Positions 44,192 through 54,028 of a stretch of DNA of 64,000 nucleotides are shown in pieces. Numbering within the stretch: the stretch's first letter is position 1; each line of letters opens with the position of its first letter. The translations under genes were made by a program, and so were the position numbers. The DNA lies in assembly GCF_030151085.1 (NCBI RefSeq), contig NZ_JASLER010000031.1:12903-76902 (forward strand), read 5' to 3'. This DNA comes from Bacteroides sp. Its GTDB lineage: Bacteria > Bacteroidota > Bacteroidia > Bacteroidales > Bacteroidaceae. Below the pieces are notes generated by a model. That model saw only the letters and a list, made by a program, of their open reading frames with translations, searched no databases and was not told the origin of the DNA.

Positions 44192-46186
44192 TCACCATTT
44201 TAGCACCAGCACCCCTTCAGGAGTCATCGTAAGTACTCCTCCCTCAGCAGAGCAACCAGCCGAAGCATAGATAGGTAAACAACGGGCAGATAGTAAACAC
44301 TGTGGACCAGACAATACTATCTTGCGTATTTCAGTAGACTTATTAATACAAACCAGCAGCGTCGCATTTCCCGATTTCAACGTACGTAATAATACATCAG
44401 ACTGATAACTGCTGAAAGCAATGGCATCGGCTGACTTGGGAAGCAATTCATACAGATAATCGGACAATGGTTTATAATTATCTGACACCCATGCCCCTAA
44501 AGCAATATTTGACGGACACCACACTACTTTTCCCCTACCAAAGGAATGCGTATGTACCGGCAACGTTTCACCGCATATCTTACCTTGCCACAAATGAGTA
44601 GGTAATACATATTCTCCTATAGTAATAGTAAAGAGATTGTCTTGAAGGATGAATTCGGAAATATTACAACCAAAGAGCTTCTCAAAAGTAAAACCTGTAT
44701 TCATAGTATTATGCAGTTCCTCATCAAAGAAGGCGGTAAGCCCCTCAACGAAGAGTGTGCCACCCTGAGCTACAAAATGTTCTAACCGTTGTTTGTAAAA
44801 AGTAGGAATAGCAATCTGATTGGAAAGGATAATGGAGCGTCCCGTATGGTCAGCCTGTGAAAAGTCGTACTCATCAATAGCTTTCAAGCCCACATTCAAT
44901 CCACGTTCCGTAAGCGCCTTGAAGCAAGCTATGGGTGACTTAATGACCGCACCGTGCATTCTTCCCTGATATTTATCTTGCTTGCGTCCCATCAGATTTT
45001 CAGCCCATAAGGATTCTTTAAGATAAACCACATCAATACCGGAAGGTATGATACGGGGTGAACGAAAAAGGGCAGAATGCCGATTGACAACTTCAGATAC
45101 TTGTTTAGCTGCCTGTAGACGTTCTGACGGCTTTCCCTGAAAATCTATCATAGCCCACTCTCCTGCCTCAATGCCAGAGCTACGTGCATTAAGCATCCAA
45201 AAGATACTTCCTTTACCTTCGCACCCCAACACCGTCCACAGCCACTGAGTAATTTCATCAGCTGTAGGACATAGCGCCTGTACTCCACTATAGGTATTAT
45301 TTCCCCCTTGGATTTCAGTCATGAACCAAGGTAGTGTTCCAGCTCCCGAACGCAACAATTCAGACAAAGCCAACATAGCCAACGAATATTGCCTGCGTGA
45401 GAAATAACCAAAATGCCAAGAAGGATGAGCCGAACCTCCCAAACTGCTCAAGAAATCACGCCATACCGGGAAGTTATATTCTCCATAATTAACAAATACT
45501 CCTGCCGGATTGACATGTACATCGTGAGTATCATCATATTTTTTTATTTCCAACGCAATGTATTTCAAGAAATCAGTAGTAAAATCTTGAATAAACTGCT
45601 GGTTACGAACAGTCATCAGCACCGGAAAGCCATTTTCCTTATAATCACATTCAGGATGCAATTTATTCCACTGTGTTCGTGCTTTTTCTGCAAACTCCGT
45701 ACGAGGATAGTTACCGTCTGTGCCCGGTTCATTAATAATGACCCATCCTGCCAAAGCCGGGAATTCCTTGTAGTGTGTCACCAATGCTTTAATAAATGAG
45801 ACAAAAGAGGCTTTCTGCTCATCATTAGCCGGGAATTTCCATCCACCAATATCCGTTTTCTCTGTAGCAGGAAAAAGAGTTGCATAGACCTTTACCCCAT
45901 GTCGGGCAGCAGATTGAAAAGCCATATCGAATAATGAAAAATCCCAGCTACCATCAGACTGCTTCATATAGGATTCAAACATTCGGATACGGCACATCGT
46001 CATATCATTCTCCGCCATAGTCCTAAACCAACCATCAATTTGTGTAGATGTCTGTCCCGGCTCAATAAATACTTGTGCCCCCACAAACGGTACCGCATCT
46101 TTGGCTAGTCGTTGGGCAAACACATCCGTACATTGTACCAAACACAGCAACATCAGATACATAACCTGCCATCTAACATTCATCAT
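44192..46186 (-). CDS. GH42-like clan-A beta-glycosidase, secreted
   Basis: 664 residues from the ATG at 46186; starts further up would run into the GH92 gene. A signal peptide (LMLLCLVQCTDVFAQ) leads to a TIM barrel with acid/base Glu153 in WVIINEPGTDG and nucleophile Glu291 in FMTEIQGGNNT, then a flavodoxin-like trimerisation domain (SIILSNQIAIPTFYK, GGTLFVEGLTAFFDE) and a C-terminal beta domain. This is the GH42 plan, shared by GH164 beta-mannosidases known from Bacteroides. Either beta-galactosidase or beta-mannosidase activity would fit. The start lies 8 bp after the GH92 stop, so the genes are tightly linked. Confidence 0.78.
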   Translation of the reverse strand: MMNVRWQVMYLMLLCLVQCTDVFAQRLAKDAVPFVGAQVFIEPGQTSTQIDGWFRTMAENDMTMCRIRMFESYMKQSDGSWDFSLFDMAFQSAARHGVKVYATLFPATEKTDIGGWKFPANDEQKASFVSFIKALVTHYKEFPALAGWVIINEPGTDGNYPRTEFAEKARTQWNKLHPECDYKENGFPVLMTVRNQQFIQDFTTDFLKYIALEIKKYDDTHDVHVNPAGVFVNYGEYNFPVWRDFLSSLGGSAHPSWHFGYFSRRQYSLAMLALSELLRSGAGTLPWFMTEIQGGNNTYSGVQALCPTADEITQWLWTVLGCEGKGSIFWMLNARSSGIEAGEWAMIDFQGKPSERLQAAKQVSEVVNRHSALFRSPRIIPSGIDVVYLKESLWAENLMGRKQDKYQGRMHGAVIKSPIACFKALTERGLNVGLKAIDEYDFSQADHTGRSIILSNQIAIPTFYKQRLEHFVAQGGTLFVEGLTAFFDEELHNTMNTGFTFEKLFGCNISEFILQDNLFTITIGEYVLPTHLWQGKICGETLPVHTHSFGRGKVVWCPSNIALGAWVSDNYKPLSDYLYELLPKSADAIAFSSYQSDVLLRTLKSGNATLLVCINKSTEIRKIVLSGPQCLLSARCLPIYASAGCSAEGGVLTMTPEGVLVLKW

Positions 46187-46193
46187 ATTCCAA

Positions 46194-48401
46194 TTATTTA
46201 AAATCTTTCCCCCACTCAGTAGGTACATCACTCAATTCCATTTCTATCGTTCCACCACCAGCGATCTCACTATGCTCTATGATAGCCTTGTTCCAAGGTT
46301 TACCATTTACTTTACACGATTTTATATAAATGTTCTTTTCCGAAGCATTGGCAGTAATTACCAAATTTTTCCCTCCGGACAAATGCAGTGTAGTCTTGCT
46401 GTAAAGCGGTGCATTAAGGTAATAATATTCCTGACCGGCATTAGGGAAAAGCCCTACAGAACAAAATACATACCAAGAAGCCATGGAACCTGTATCATCG
46501 TTGCCCGGATAACCAGTAAGATCATAGCCATTCCGCATTACATCATGTACCCAATAGGAAGACAAATCGGGACGACCTGCATGTGTAAAAGCACGCGTGG
46601 TGAGGAAACCCGGCTCATTGGTGTAATCTATCAACCCCTTCTGAAATCCATAGTTCAGCCGCTCTACAAATGCATCCGCACCTCCCATCAAGGAAATAAG
46701 CGTATCCATATCATGCGGAGTATAATAACTGTAAGTCCATGAAGTGGCTTCATAGAAAGGGAATGTCCATGAACCACCGTAACGTGTAGGCTCGAAGAAA
46801 ACAAACTCTCCATCGGAACGACGGGCATCGATGAACCCCTTGAAACCGTGACTTTCGAGACTAGGATTCCATAACTGTCTCCACTGGTGGCTACGTTGTG
46901 AGTATCTTTCATAATCATCCTTCATTCCTAATTTCAGAGCCATAAGGGCAGCACTATAATCGTTATAGGCAAACTCCAGAGTTTGTGAAGTACTCATAGT
47001 CCCTTCGGGCATCCACCCCAGTTCTTTATACTTGACATAATTGTCACCTATTGTTTTCTGATTGTGATGTCCTATCCGTCTACAATCAGCATTATGCTTC
47101 ACTATACGGTAAGCCTCTTTCCAATCTACACCTTCCACGCCTTTCAAACAAGCATCCACAATGATATGATCCACATCATTACCACCCTGTTCGACCACCC
47201 GGTCACGTCCGCCAATAAAACCATCATATACCACACCATTCAACTTATACCGCTCTATTAAGGCCAATAAGTTATTGCGCATCATAGGTTCATCAATCAA
47301 TGTCAACAAAGGATAAGCACTACGGAATGTATCCCAAAAGGCATAATTGTCGTCCCAAAATGGCTTACCCTTCTCCCAATCGATACAGTCAAGACTACGA
47401 TCGCTGGCCAAAGTATAAAATCGGAACATGGCTGAGTAAAACATCACATTCTGTTCTCTAGTAGCCCCTTCAATCTCAATACTGCGAAACTTTTCTTCCC
47501 ATTTCTGCTTAGCCTGTTGTTCCACATCTTCAAAACTCCATTTTGAAATTTCTTGCTCTAGTAAAGCTTCCGCCCTATCATAACCGGTAAACGAAATTGC
47601 CAGTTTAAGGAGCACCTTTTCCTTCTTGTCAGTATCAAATTTACAATAGACACCTACATGTTTGCCTTGTGATGAGGTATCGCTTTGGATAACTGTCTGA
47701 CCTACATGCAATGAATCGCCACACCATACACCCACTTCTGAGGCTTTCTTATCATACTGTCCTACCATATATAAGCTATACGGACCATTCACCCATCCAC
47801 CCCGATAAGTAATCTTCATACGTATTTTCCCGGTTTCTACGTCAATCTGAGCCGAACTTTCCAACACCTTTCCGTTCATGTAACGTTCAATATCCGTTGG
47901 AATAGCTTGAGAAGCATCAAACAAAAGTCCTGCTTCGTCCGACTGCGGAAAGGTAAACCGATACATGGCACTGTAATGAGCTGGAGCAATCTCTACCTGC
48001 GTTTGATAGCGATCCAGGAAAGTACTATAGTAATAAGGTCTAGTAATATCCTCACTATGAGGCGAATCATGCCCTGCTGTGTCCGCAACCAATGTTCCCA
48101 CTTGTGGTGAAACCAAGAAATGGCCGTAAGCTCCCCATCCGGTTCCGCTGACATGAAGTTGACCGAAACCACGAATAGGACTCTCAGGATGATAACCGTC
48201 CATTCCTCCATTAGGTGTTTGGGGCGAAGGATAGATACTACCATAAGGTAAGCGAGGACCTATCACACAATTATTGGCACGCGTATCTATTACGCCAATT
48301 TGGGTATCGGCATAGTCAACCCGCTCATACACTGCACTTCCGGACTGACAACCATACAATCCCAGCACAACTACACAAACAGCGAAAAAGAAAATTCTCA
48401 T
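46194..48401 (-). CDS. GH92 calcium-dependent exo-alpha-mannosidase lipoprotein
   Basis: 735 residues; lipobox VLGLYGCQSG. GH92 landmarks run the whole length: IGVIDTRANNCVIGPRLPYG, GYHPESPIRGFGQLHVSGTG, FWDTFRSAYPLLT, and the base pair Asp635/Asp636 in GYPGNDDTGSMASWYVF. The acid should be Glu551 in YEATSWTYSYYTPHD; many GH92 proteins read EGNAWQY here, so the segment is somewhat unusual. These enzymes remove terminal alpha-mannose with inversion. It follows the PA14-GH3 gene by 21 bp. Its presence shows that the target glycan of this operon contains alpha-linked mannose. Confidence 0.92.
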   Translation of the reverse strand: MRIFFFAVCVVVLGLYGCQSGSAVYERVDYADTQIGVIDTRANNCVIGPRLPYGSIYPSPQTPNGGMDGYHPESPIRGFGQLHVSGTGWGAYGHFLVSPQVGTLVADTAGHDSPHSEDITRPYYYSTFLDRYQTQVEIAPAHYSAMYRFTFPQSDEAGLLFDASQAIPTDIERYMNGKVLESSAQIDVETGKIRMKITYRGGWVNGPYSLYMVGQYDKKASEVGVWCGDSLHVGQTVIQSDTSSQGKHVGVYCKFDTDKKEKVLLKLAISFTGYDRAEALLEQEISKWSFEDVEQQAKQKWEEKFRSIEIEGATREQNVMFYSAMFRFYTLASDRSLDCIDWEKGKPFWDDNYAFWDTFRSAYPLLTLIDEPMMRNNLLALIERYKLNGVVYDGFIGGRDRVVEQGGNDVDHIIVDACLKGVEGVDWKEAYRIVKHNADCRRIGHHNQKTIGDNYVKYKELGWMPEGTMSTSQTLEFAYNDYSAALMALKLGMKDDYERYSQRSHQWRQLWNPSLESHGFKGFIDARRSDGEFVFFEPTRYGGSWTFPFYEATSWTYSYYTPHDMDTLISLMGGADAFVERLNYGFQKGLIDYTNEPGFLTTRAFTHAGRPDLSSYWVHDVMRNGYDLTGYPGNDDTGSMASWYVFCSVGLFPNAGQEYYYLNAPLYSKTTLHLSGGKNLVITANASEKNIYIKSCKVNGKPWNKAIIEHSEIAGGGTIEMELSDVPTEWGKDFK

Positions 48402-48422
48402 AGTTCAAACAATTTATTTCTA

Positions 48423-51008
48423 TTATTTCAAATTTATACTCTCCATACAGTGAGGCACTCCGTCCAAAGGCTGTCCTCCTCCCACTGACACAAGGAGTTC
48501 ACCTTTCATAGGAACACGATATCCGTTCTCATCGACCAATGTCAGATCATCCGAAGCAAGCTCAAAGCAAATTCTGCGGCTCTCATTGGGTGCAAGACCA
48601 ATACGTTTAAAACCTTTCAGAGAGCGGATAGGCGTTCTGAACTTATCATTTCTATTTGATACATAAAGTTGCACCACTTCATCCCCCTCCCTATCACCGA
48701 TATTCTTCACTTCCACCTCCACCTCATAGCCGTCACCTTTCTTACTTACATGCATCTTATCATAAGCAAATGATGTGTAGCTCAGTCCGTAACCAAACGG
48801 ATAACGTACACTGCCTTTGAAATAGCGATAAGTACGATTGTCCATACTGTAATCTTCAAAGTCGGGCAAATCTGTTTCACTCTTATAGAAAGTCACCGGT
48901 AAACGTCCAGCGGGATTATAATCGCCAAACAGCACATCAGCAATAGCCAATCCTCCCGCCTGCCCCGGATACCATGTATTTACAATAGCGGGTAAGTTCT
49001 CCGCCTCCCATTCGACTGCAATCGCACTACCGGTTAGCATAATAAATACTACCGGCTTTCCGGTAGCCTTCAGTTCTTTGAGCAAGGTCGTCTGTACAGC
49101 AGGCAAAGCTATAGTTACACGGTCTCCTCCCTTGAAACCTTCAGCATGTACGGTCATCGCCTCTCCTTCAAGCGAAGCTGAAATACCTCCAACAAATAAA
49201 ATAACATCGGCATCTTGCACAGTTTGTGCTGTTTCGTGAGCATTGGCATGCCACATTCGTCCCATATCGAAGTGTAATTCACATACATCGGCATACTGCC
49301 AATATTCTATAACCAACCTATGCGTTCTACCTTTCTGCACCTTAAAAGTATAGTAAAAGTCACCTTTTTGGGAATCTACACAAAGTTCACCATCAACATA
49401 TAATCGATAACCATCATCACCCGAAAGAGAGAAACTCATTTCACCGTCCTGCCGGGGAATATAATCCGCCGAATAGCGTACCGACATCTGATTGGCTACA
49501 ATGCCATCAGCAATGTATTCACCGTCACCATGTTGAAAATTAACACATTGTTCCATTTTTGTAAGTTGCGGCTTTCCCTTTAACAAGGGATTGGTAAAAT
49601 ATTCAGCACGTAGTCCTCGTTTTCCTTCATAAGAGAAACAGTCGGCATCCCAAGCCGAGCGGAACACTCGATTGTCTACATAGCCACATCCCGGTTCATA
49701 AACAATCTCTACGTTATTACCCAACTTCTTCTTGAGTCCTTCCATCACCGACCATGTATCAGTAGGAAGTCCGAAATAGTTACCCAGCATCACTGTTTCG
49801 GAAAGAGCATTGGGACCTATCACAGCTACTTTCCTAATACGCTTCTTGTCCAATGGCAACAAGCTGCCCTCATTCTTCAGTAACACGACTGATTCTTGTG
49901 CCATTTTCAAAGCATGAGCCCGGTGAGCATCACATTCTAATACATCGGTAGTGATATTACTATATGATACCATCTCTAAGGGATCGAACATACCCAGGTG
50001 CAAGCGTATCTCAAACAAACGTTGCAACGAAGTATCTATCTGTTCTTCTTTAATCAAGCCTTCTGCTACTGCCAAATTCAGCGCATGGTAGGCTCCGTTG
50101 CTGGAACATTCACAATCCGTGCCATGCAACACAGCATCAGCAGCAGCACTTTGTTTGTTGGGATGGGTTTTGTGACGCAGATGAAAGTGATTGATTCCAC
50201 CACAGTCTGAAGTAACATAGCCTGTAAAAGCCCACTTATTGCGCAAAATGTCCATCATCAGCAGATCATTACCACAACATGGTTGTCCAGATAGAGCATT
50301 ATAGGCGCACATTACCCCACTGACGCCAGCATCCACCACTAGTTTTTGAAAAGCAGGTAAATAAGTATCCCATAAATCTTGATTGGAAACTTCAGCATTG
50401 AAAAAACTTCTATTCCATTCTGGACCACTGTGCACAGCATAATGCTTGGCACAAGCTGATGCTTTAAGATAACGAGGATTGTCACCCTGCAAACCGTGTA
50501 CAAAAGCTGCTCCTAGTTGGGAGGTTAAATAAGGATCTTCACCGTAAGTTTCCTGCCCCCTTCCCCAACGAGGATCCCGAAAGATATTTACATTAGGACT
50601 CCAAAAGGTAAGCCCCAAATAAATTCCAGTCTTTCCTTTAGAAGAAGCATCGTTGTAGATGGCACGTCCCTCGTCCGAGGCGTACTGAGCCATTCGAAGT
50701 AAAGCATCTGCATTCCACGTGGCTGCCATACCGATGGCTTGTGGAAAGGAAGTGACACGATAAGGTGAACGAGCTATACCGTGCAAACATTCATTCCACC
50801 AGTTATAAGCAGGTATACCCAGCCGTTCAATAGCCGGTGCATAATTCATCATTTGGCCTATCTTCTCGTCTAACGTTAGTAGAGAAACAATATTGACCGC
50901 ACGTTCTTGCACACTTTTCGAGGGATCCTGAAACAGATATTGATATTGTGCCATCGAATTGTAGACGGCTCCCAATATCAGTAGTAATACAAATATAATC
51001 CTTTTCAT
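48423..51008 (-). CDS. GH3 enzyme of beta-xylosidase type with inserted PA14 domain
   Basis: 861 residues with a signal peptide (YNSMAQYQY). The N-terminal barrel has AYNWWNECLHGIAR, DPRWGRGQETYGEDP, SACAKHYAVHSGPEW and the nucleophile Asp268 in GYVTSDCGG, all close to GH3 beta-xylosidases rather than to the beta-glucosidase at 13120. The alpha/beta-sandwich domain is interrupted at about residues 466-585 by a PA14 module (LRAEYFTNPLL ... GDDGYRLYVDGELC), often a sugar-gripping lid. A fibronectin-III-like end follows (VGDREGDEVVQLYVS in part). Probable role: removal of xylose or a similar sugar from side chains in the periplasm. Confidence 0.9.
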   Translation of the reverse strand: MKRIIFVLLLILGAVYNSMAQYQYLFQDPSKSVQERAVNIVSLLTLDEKIGQMMNYAPAIERLGIPAYNWWNECLHGIARSPYRVTSFPQAIGMAATWNADALLRMAQYASDEGRAIYNDASSKGKTGIYLGLTFWSPNVNIFRDPRWGRGQETYGEDPYLTSQLGAAFVHGLQGDNPRYLKASACAKHYAVHSGPEWNRSFFNAEVSNQDLWDTYLPAFQKLVVDAGVSGVMCAYNALSGQPCCGNDLLMMDILRNKWAFTGYVTSDCGGINHFHLRHKTHPNKQSAAADAVLHGTDCECSSNGAYHALNLAVAEGLIKEEQIDTSLQRLFEIRLHLGMFDPLEMVSYSNITTDVLECDAHRAHALKMAQESVVLLKNEGSLLPLDKKRIRKVAVIGPNALSETVMLGNYFGLPTDTWSVMEGLKKKLGNNVEIVYEPGCGYVDNRVFRSAWDADCFSYEGKRGLRAEYFTNPLLKGKPQLTKMEQCVNFQHGDGEYIADGIVANQMSVRYSADYIPRQDGEMSFSLSGDDGYRLYVDGELCVDSQKGDFYYTFKVQKGRTHRLVIEYWQYADVCELHFDMGRMWHANAHETAQTVQDADVILFVGGISASLEGEAMTVHAEGFKGGDRVTIALPAVQTTLLKELKATGKPVVFIMLTGSAIAVEWEAENLPAIVNTWYPGQAGGLAIADVLFGDYNPAGRLPVTFYKSETDLPDFEDYSMDNRTYRYFKGSVRYPFGYGLSYTSFAYDKMHVSKKGDGYEVEVEVKNIGDREGDEVVQLYVSNRNDKFRTPIRSLKGFKRIGLAPNESRRICFELASDDLTLVDENGYRVPMKGELLVSVGGGQPLDGVPHCMESINLK

Positions 51009-51111
51009 AATTAAACAAATAGAATAAAAACTTATAAAATGGTGTAAGAATATCGTTTCACCGTACTTTCTTTAATACACATAGTCTGTACCTACGACAA
51101 TAATTATGCTT

Positions 51112-53070
51112 TCATTCAACACATATCTCTACTTTATCATTACCGGAATAATATATCCAAACTATCAGTTTGTCTCCTTCCAGCATTGAAACATGTCCAA
51201 GAAAATAGTCTTTACCTTCTTTTAAACATCTACCATTCAACTTTATAGATGCATCAGAACGATTCCATTGCTTCACTTCAAAAGCAATGTTACATATCGG
51301 AGAATTGGGAGTTGCGCAAACGTTGAATACCAAAGGTTTACAGCATGCGCTTATCCGCTCTATACTGTAAGCCCGTAGATAAACATCGTATCCCAAATAT
51401 TGATAGTCATCCGTCTGCAACTCTAGTTCCGCTGCATAATTCCACGACTTAGCCAATGGAAGTAATGACTTTATAGAGGCTGCCGTCATTCCAAGCATTT
51501 GCCTGGCAACGACGGTATTATCCGATCCATATTCCACAATCTGCGACTTGCCAACTGTTTCCGTCAAAGAAGAATGTGAAGGTCTATCTGGTGCAGGAGC
51601 ATTTCTTCCGTCACTTTTTATCTGTGAAACCGGCCAATGGTTCCAACACGGAAAAGTAGAATAGTTTTCAACCCAACCGAACAAAAAGGGTTTCGCTGTA
51701 CGCTTAGGATGAAATATCGAGAAAGGCTTAAACTCTGATTTTAAATTCACACACTGTATAGGTTCAAACATAGTCTTATCGAACTTTTCAGGCGGTCCCT
51801 GTTCCCAATTATAAGTAACCACATTCCCTTCCATATCACAAAAAGAAATCGCATCCATTTCAATATTATCTTGAGGACGAGTACCCGGATGGTTAAAGAA
51901 TATCGTTTCCTGAAATTGGAAACCATTCGGACTTGCAATATATTCAGGAGAATATAGAATTTGTTTACGTACCGCTACACCATCAGGGTATATAGTCCAA
52001 TACTCATCAACCCAGTTTCCCCATCCAGTTTCATCTTCCGCATAGATCTGATGATTGATATTTGTCAAGGCATAGCGCCAATGAACAATACAACGAGCCG
52101 ATGTAGACTCCAAAATACGTACATGCGAATACCGACACTGCTTATCTCCCATTGCTTCATAACATTCACCGGTTGAAAAGTTTTCCACACTTTGATCTGT
52201 CATCCAAATGTTATTTTCAGTCACTACAGCAGGGATATATCCTGTACCACGCCAGAAAATATACTTGATGGAGTTATCAGGAAAACGAACTACAACATCA
52301 GGATAGTCACCTACACGCCATGTTTTTTCCCAACCGTCAGTATACCTCAATCTTGTATAGAATGCCCCAAAGGTTCCTGCGGATATGTCCGAACCGGGGA
52401 ATTTTGGAAAATCCATCGTTCCAACTGCCTTCATTTTACGGTTCGAAGAATCATGTATTTCGCTTATTGACAAAGCCTTGCCTATTATTTTTAATTCTTC
52501 TATCAGCCCGTTGTACCGCATCCATGTCTTTTCCATTGTACTAGTTTTACGTTCAGTGTAAGCTGGAGACATTTTTTCTTGGGTTCTTCCTATAAGGATA
52601 TCGCCCTCCAAATACGAATCTAAAATGCCATGAACAGGAAGCCTTGCCGTAGTCTTACCATTTATATATAACTCTATTCCTTCACCGTCAGTATATACCA
52701 ATGCAATATGTGTCCACTTCAATAAAGGTATAGTTTCCAATGATTCGCAAGAATACCACCTGCCACCTGCTGACAAGGCTCCCACCAACTTTCCAACATG
52801 ATTGATACCCAAAAGAAAACCACGTTGAAACTTGTATTGGCGATTTACAATAGCAGAAATATTATATGAATATTCTGTGGGAGCAATCCAACCTTCAATG
52901 CTAAAACTTTTCTGTATTTGAAATGGATTTTCAACCTCTTTCTCATCGGTATAACCATTAAAATAGACAGGAACTTTATCCGTGCCCCCTACCAGAACGT
53001 ACTGTTGTGCAAGTATTATACCTTTAACAGATTGTATACCCAGTAAAAGCAGCAATAACAAAAGTTTCAT
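51112..53070 (-). CDS. LamG-domain protein with large uncharacterised C-terminal domain
   Basis: 652 residues with a signal peptide rich in Leu. Residues about 35-210 form a LamG/concanavalin-like jelly roll (FSIEGWIAPTEYSYN, WTHIALVYTDGEGIELYINGK, YNGLIEELKIIGKALS). The following 430 residues are unknown to me: rich in Trp, His and acidic residues (YIFWRGTGYIPAVV, AEDETGWGNWVDEYWTIYPDG, PFLFGWVENYSTFPCWNHWPVS). Such a large conserved-looking domain with polar and aromatic clusters in a glycan operon that otherwise has only exo-type enzymes could be the missing endo-acting lyase or hydrolase. It lies between the uronate genes and the GH3-GH92 genes with about 100 bp on each side. Confidence 0.7.
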   Translation of the reverse strand: MKLLLLLLLLGIQSVKGIILAQQYVLVGGTDKVPVYFNGYTDEKEVENPFQIQKSFSIEGWIAPTEYSYNISAIVNRQYKFQRGFLLGINHVGKLVGALSAGGRWYSCESLETIPLLKWTHIALVYTDGEGIELYINGKTTARLPVHGILDSYLEGDILIGRTQEKMSPAYTERKTSTMEKTWMRYNGLIEELKIIGKALSISEIHDSSNRKMKAVGTMDFPKFPGSDISAGTFGAFYTRLRYTDGWEKTWRVGDYPDVVVRFPDNSIKYIFWRGTGYIPAVVTENNIWMTDQSVENFSTGECYEAMGDKQCRYSHVRILESTSARCIVHWRYALTNINHQIYAEDETGWGNWVDEYWTIYPDGVAVRKQILYSPEYIASPNGFQFQETIFFNHPGTRPQDNIEMDAISFCDMEGNVVTYNWEQGPPEKFDKTMFEPIQCVNLKSEFKPFSIFHPKRTAKPFLFGWVENYSTFPCWNHWPVSQIKSDGRNAPAPDRPSHSSLTETVGKSQIVEYGSDNTVVARQMLGMTAASIKSLLPLAKSWNYAAELELQTDDYQYLGYDVYLRAYSIERISACCKPLVFNVCATPNSPICNIAFEVKQWNRSDASIKLNGRCLKEGKDYFLGHVSMLEGDKLIVWIYYSGNDKVEICVE

Positions 53071-53177
53071 AAGTATTCTATTTTATAGTTATCAGTATTC
53101 TACAGAACATCCCTTATTCATCGGCACAAGCTTTCACTTTAAAATATTAACTCAAAGCGAAGTAAAAGTCAAACTTT

Positions 53178-54014
53178 TTACAAGCCGGCATCAGAAAGAA
53201 AACCTCCATCAATCGGTACTGTAATACCAGTTACGAAACTAGCTTTCTCATCATCAATCAACCAATTCATACAACCTAACAGTTCACTAGCCTCGCCGAA
53301 TTTTTTCATGGGTGTTTGACGTATAATGTTAGCACCCCGTTCCGAGTATCCACCATCAGCAGTAAGCAACAATTTACGGCTACGGTCATTCAAGAAGAAA
53401 CCAGGCGCGATAGCATTCACACGAATGTGAGCAGGAGCCAAATAAGCAGCCAGCCATTGAGTAAAATTAGAAATACCTGCCTTGCTCAATGCATAAGCCG
53501 GGATACGTGACAACGGACGATAAGTATTCATCGAAGCAAAATTAATGATGACACCTCCCCCTTCTTCTATCATGTCGCGGGCAAACTCCTGACATGGAAT
53601 AACCGTACCCATTATATTTACATTTATCACATCGTGAAAACGATCCATATCAAGATTAAAGAAGCCACGCTCTGTATGCTTTTCGGTCAATTCCGCCGGA
53701 TCATAATGATTGATAGTAGTTACAGCATCGGGTTGGTTGCCACCTGCCCCGTTAATCAGCACACTACAACGACCATAGACACGTAACACTTCCCGGCGCA
53801 ATGTTTTGACCTGTTCCAGATTCTTCACATCAGCTGTCAGACATACGCAAATACCTCCTTGGGCTTTTATTAGTTCCTCCGTTACTTTCAATTTATCCAT
53901 GCTACGTCCAACAAGTACCACTTTATATCCCTGCGTTGCAAGGTCAATCGCCATAGCTGAACAAAGTGTTCCACCAGCACCTGTAACTACTGCTACTCTA
54001 TTTTTTGTTTCCAT
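53178..54014 (-). CDS. uxuB: SDR oxidoreductase, probable D-mannonate (fructuronate) oxidoreductase
   Basis: 278 residues, cytoplasmic. SDR motifs: TGAGGTLCSAMA nucleotide-binding loop, INGAGG, the catalytic Ser in FASM, and YALSK. The insert with NLDMDRFHDVINVNIMGTV and a long DGGYSERGANIIRQTPM tail is typical of the SDR group acting as fructuronate reductase/mannonate oxidoreductase (as in B. subtilis YjmF/UxuB), unlike the unrelated long-chain E. coli UxuB. It sits directly after uxaC and close to uxuA, which fits the step fructuronate to mannonate. The symbol is by role, not by homology to the E. coli protein. Confidence 0.82.
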   Translation of the reverse strand: METKNRVAVVTGAGGTLCSAMAIDLATQGYKVVLVGRSMDKLKVTEELIKAQGGICVCLTADVKNLEQVKTLRREVLRVYGRCSVLINGAGGNQPDAVTTINHYDPAELTEKHTERGFFNLDMDRFHDVINVNIMGTVIPCQEFARDMIEEGGGVIINFASMNTYRPLSRIPAYALSKAGISNFTQWLAAYLAPAHIRVNAIAPGFFLNDRSRKLLLTADGGYSERGANIIRQTPMKKFGEASELLGCMNWLIDDEKASFVTGITVPIDGGFLSDAGL

Positions 54015-54028
54015 AATTATTTCGCTTT

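Noticed and set aside
46187..46231. Upstream start of the GH42-like gene at 46231
   Set aside because: It would overlap the end of GH92 by 38 bp and place polar residues before the signal peptide; the ATG at 46186 fits better.
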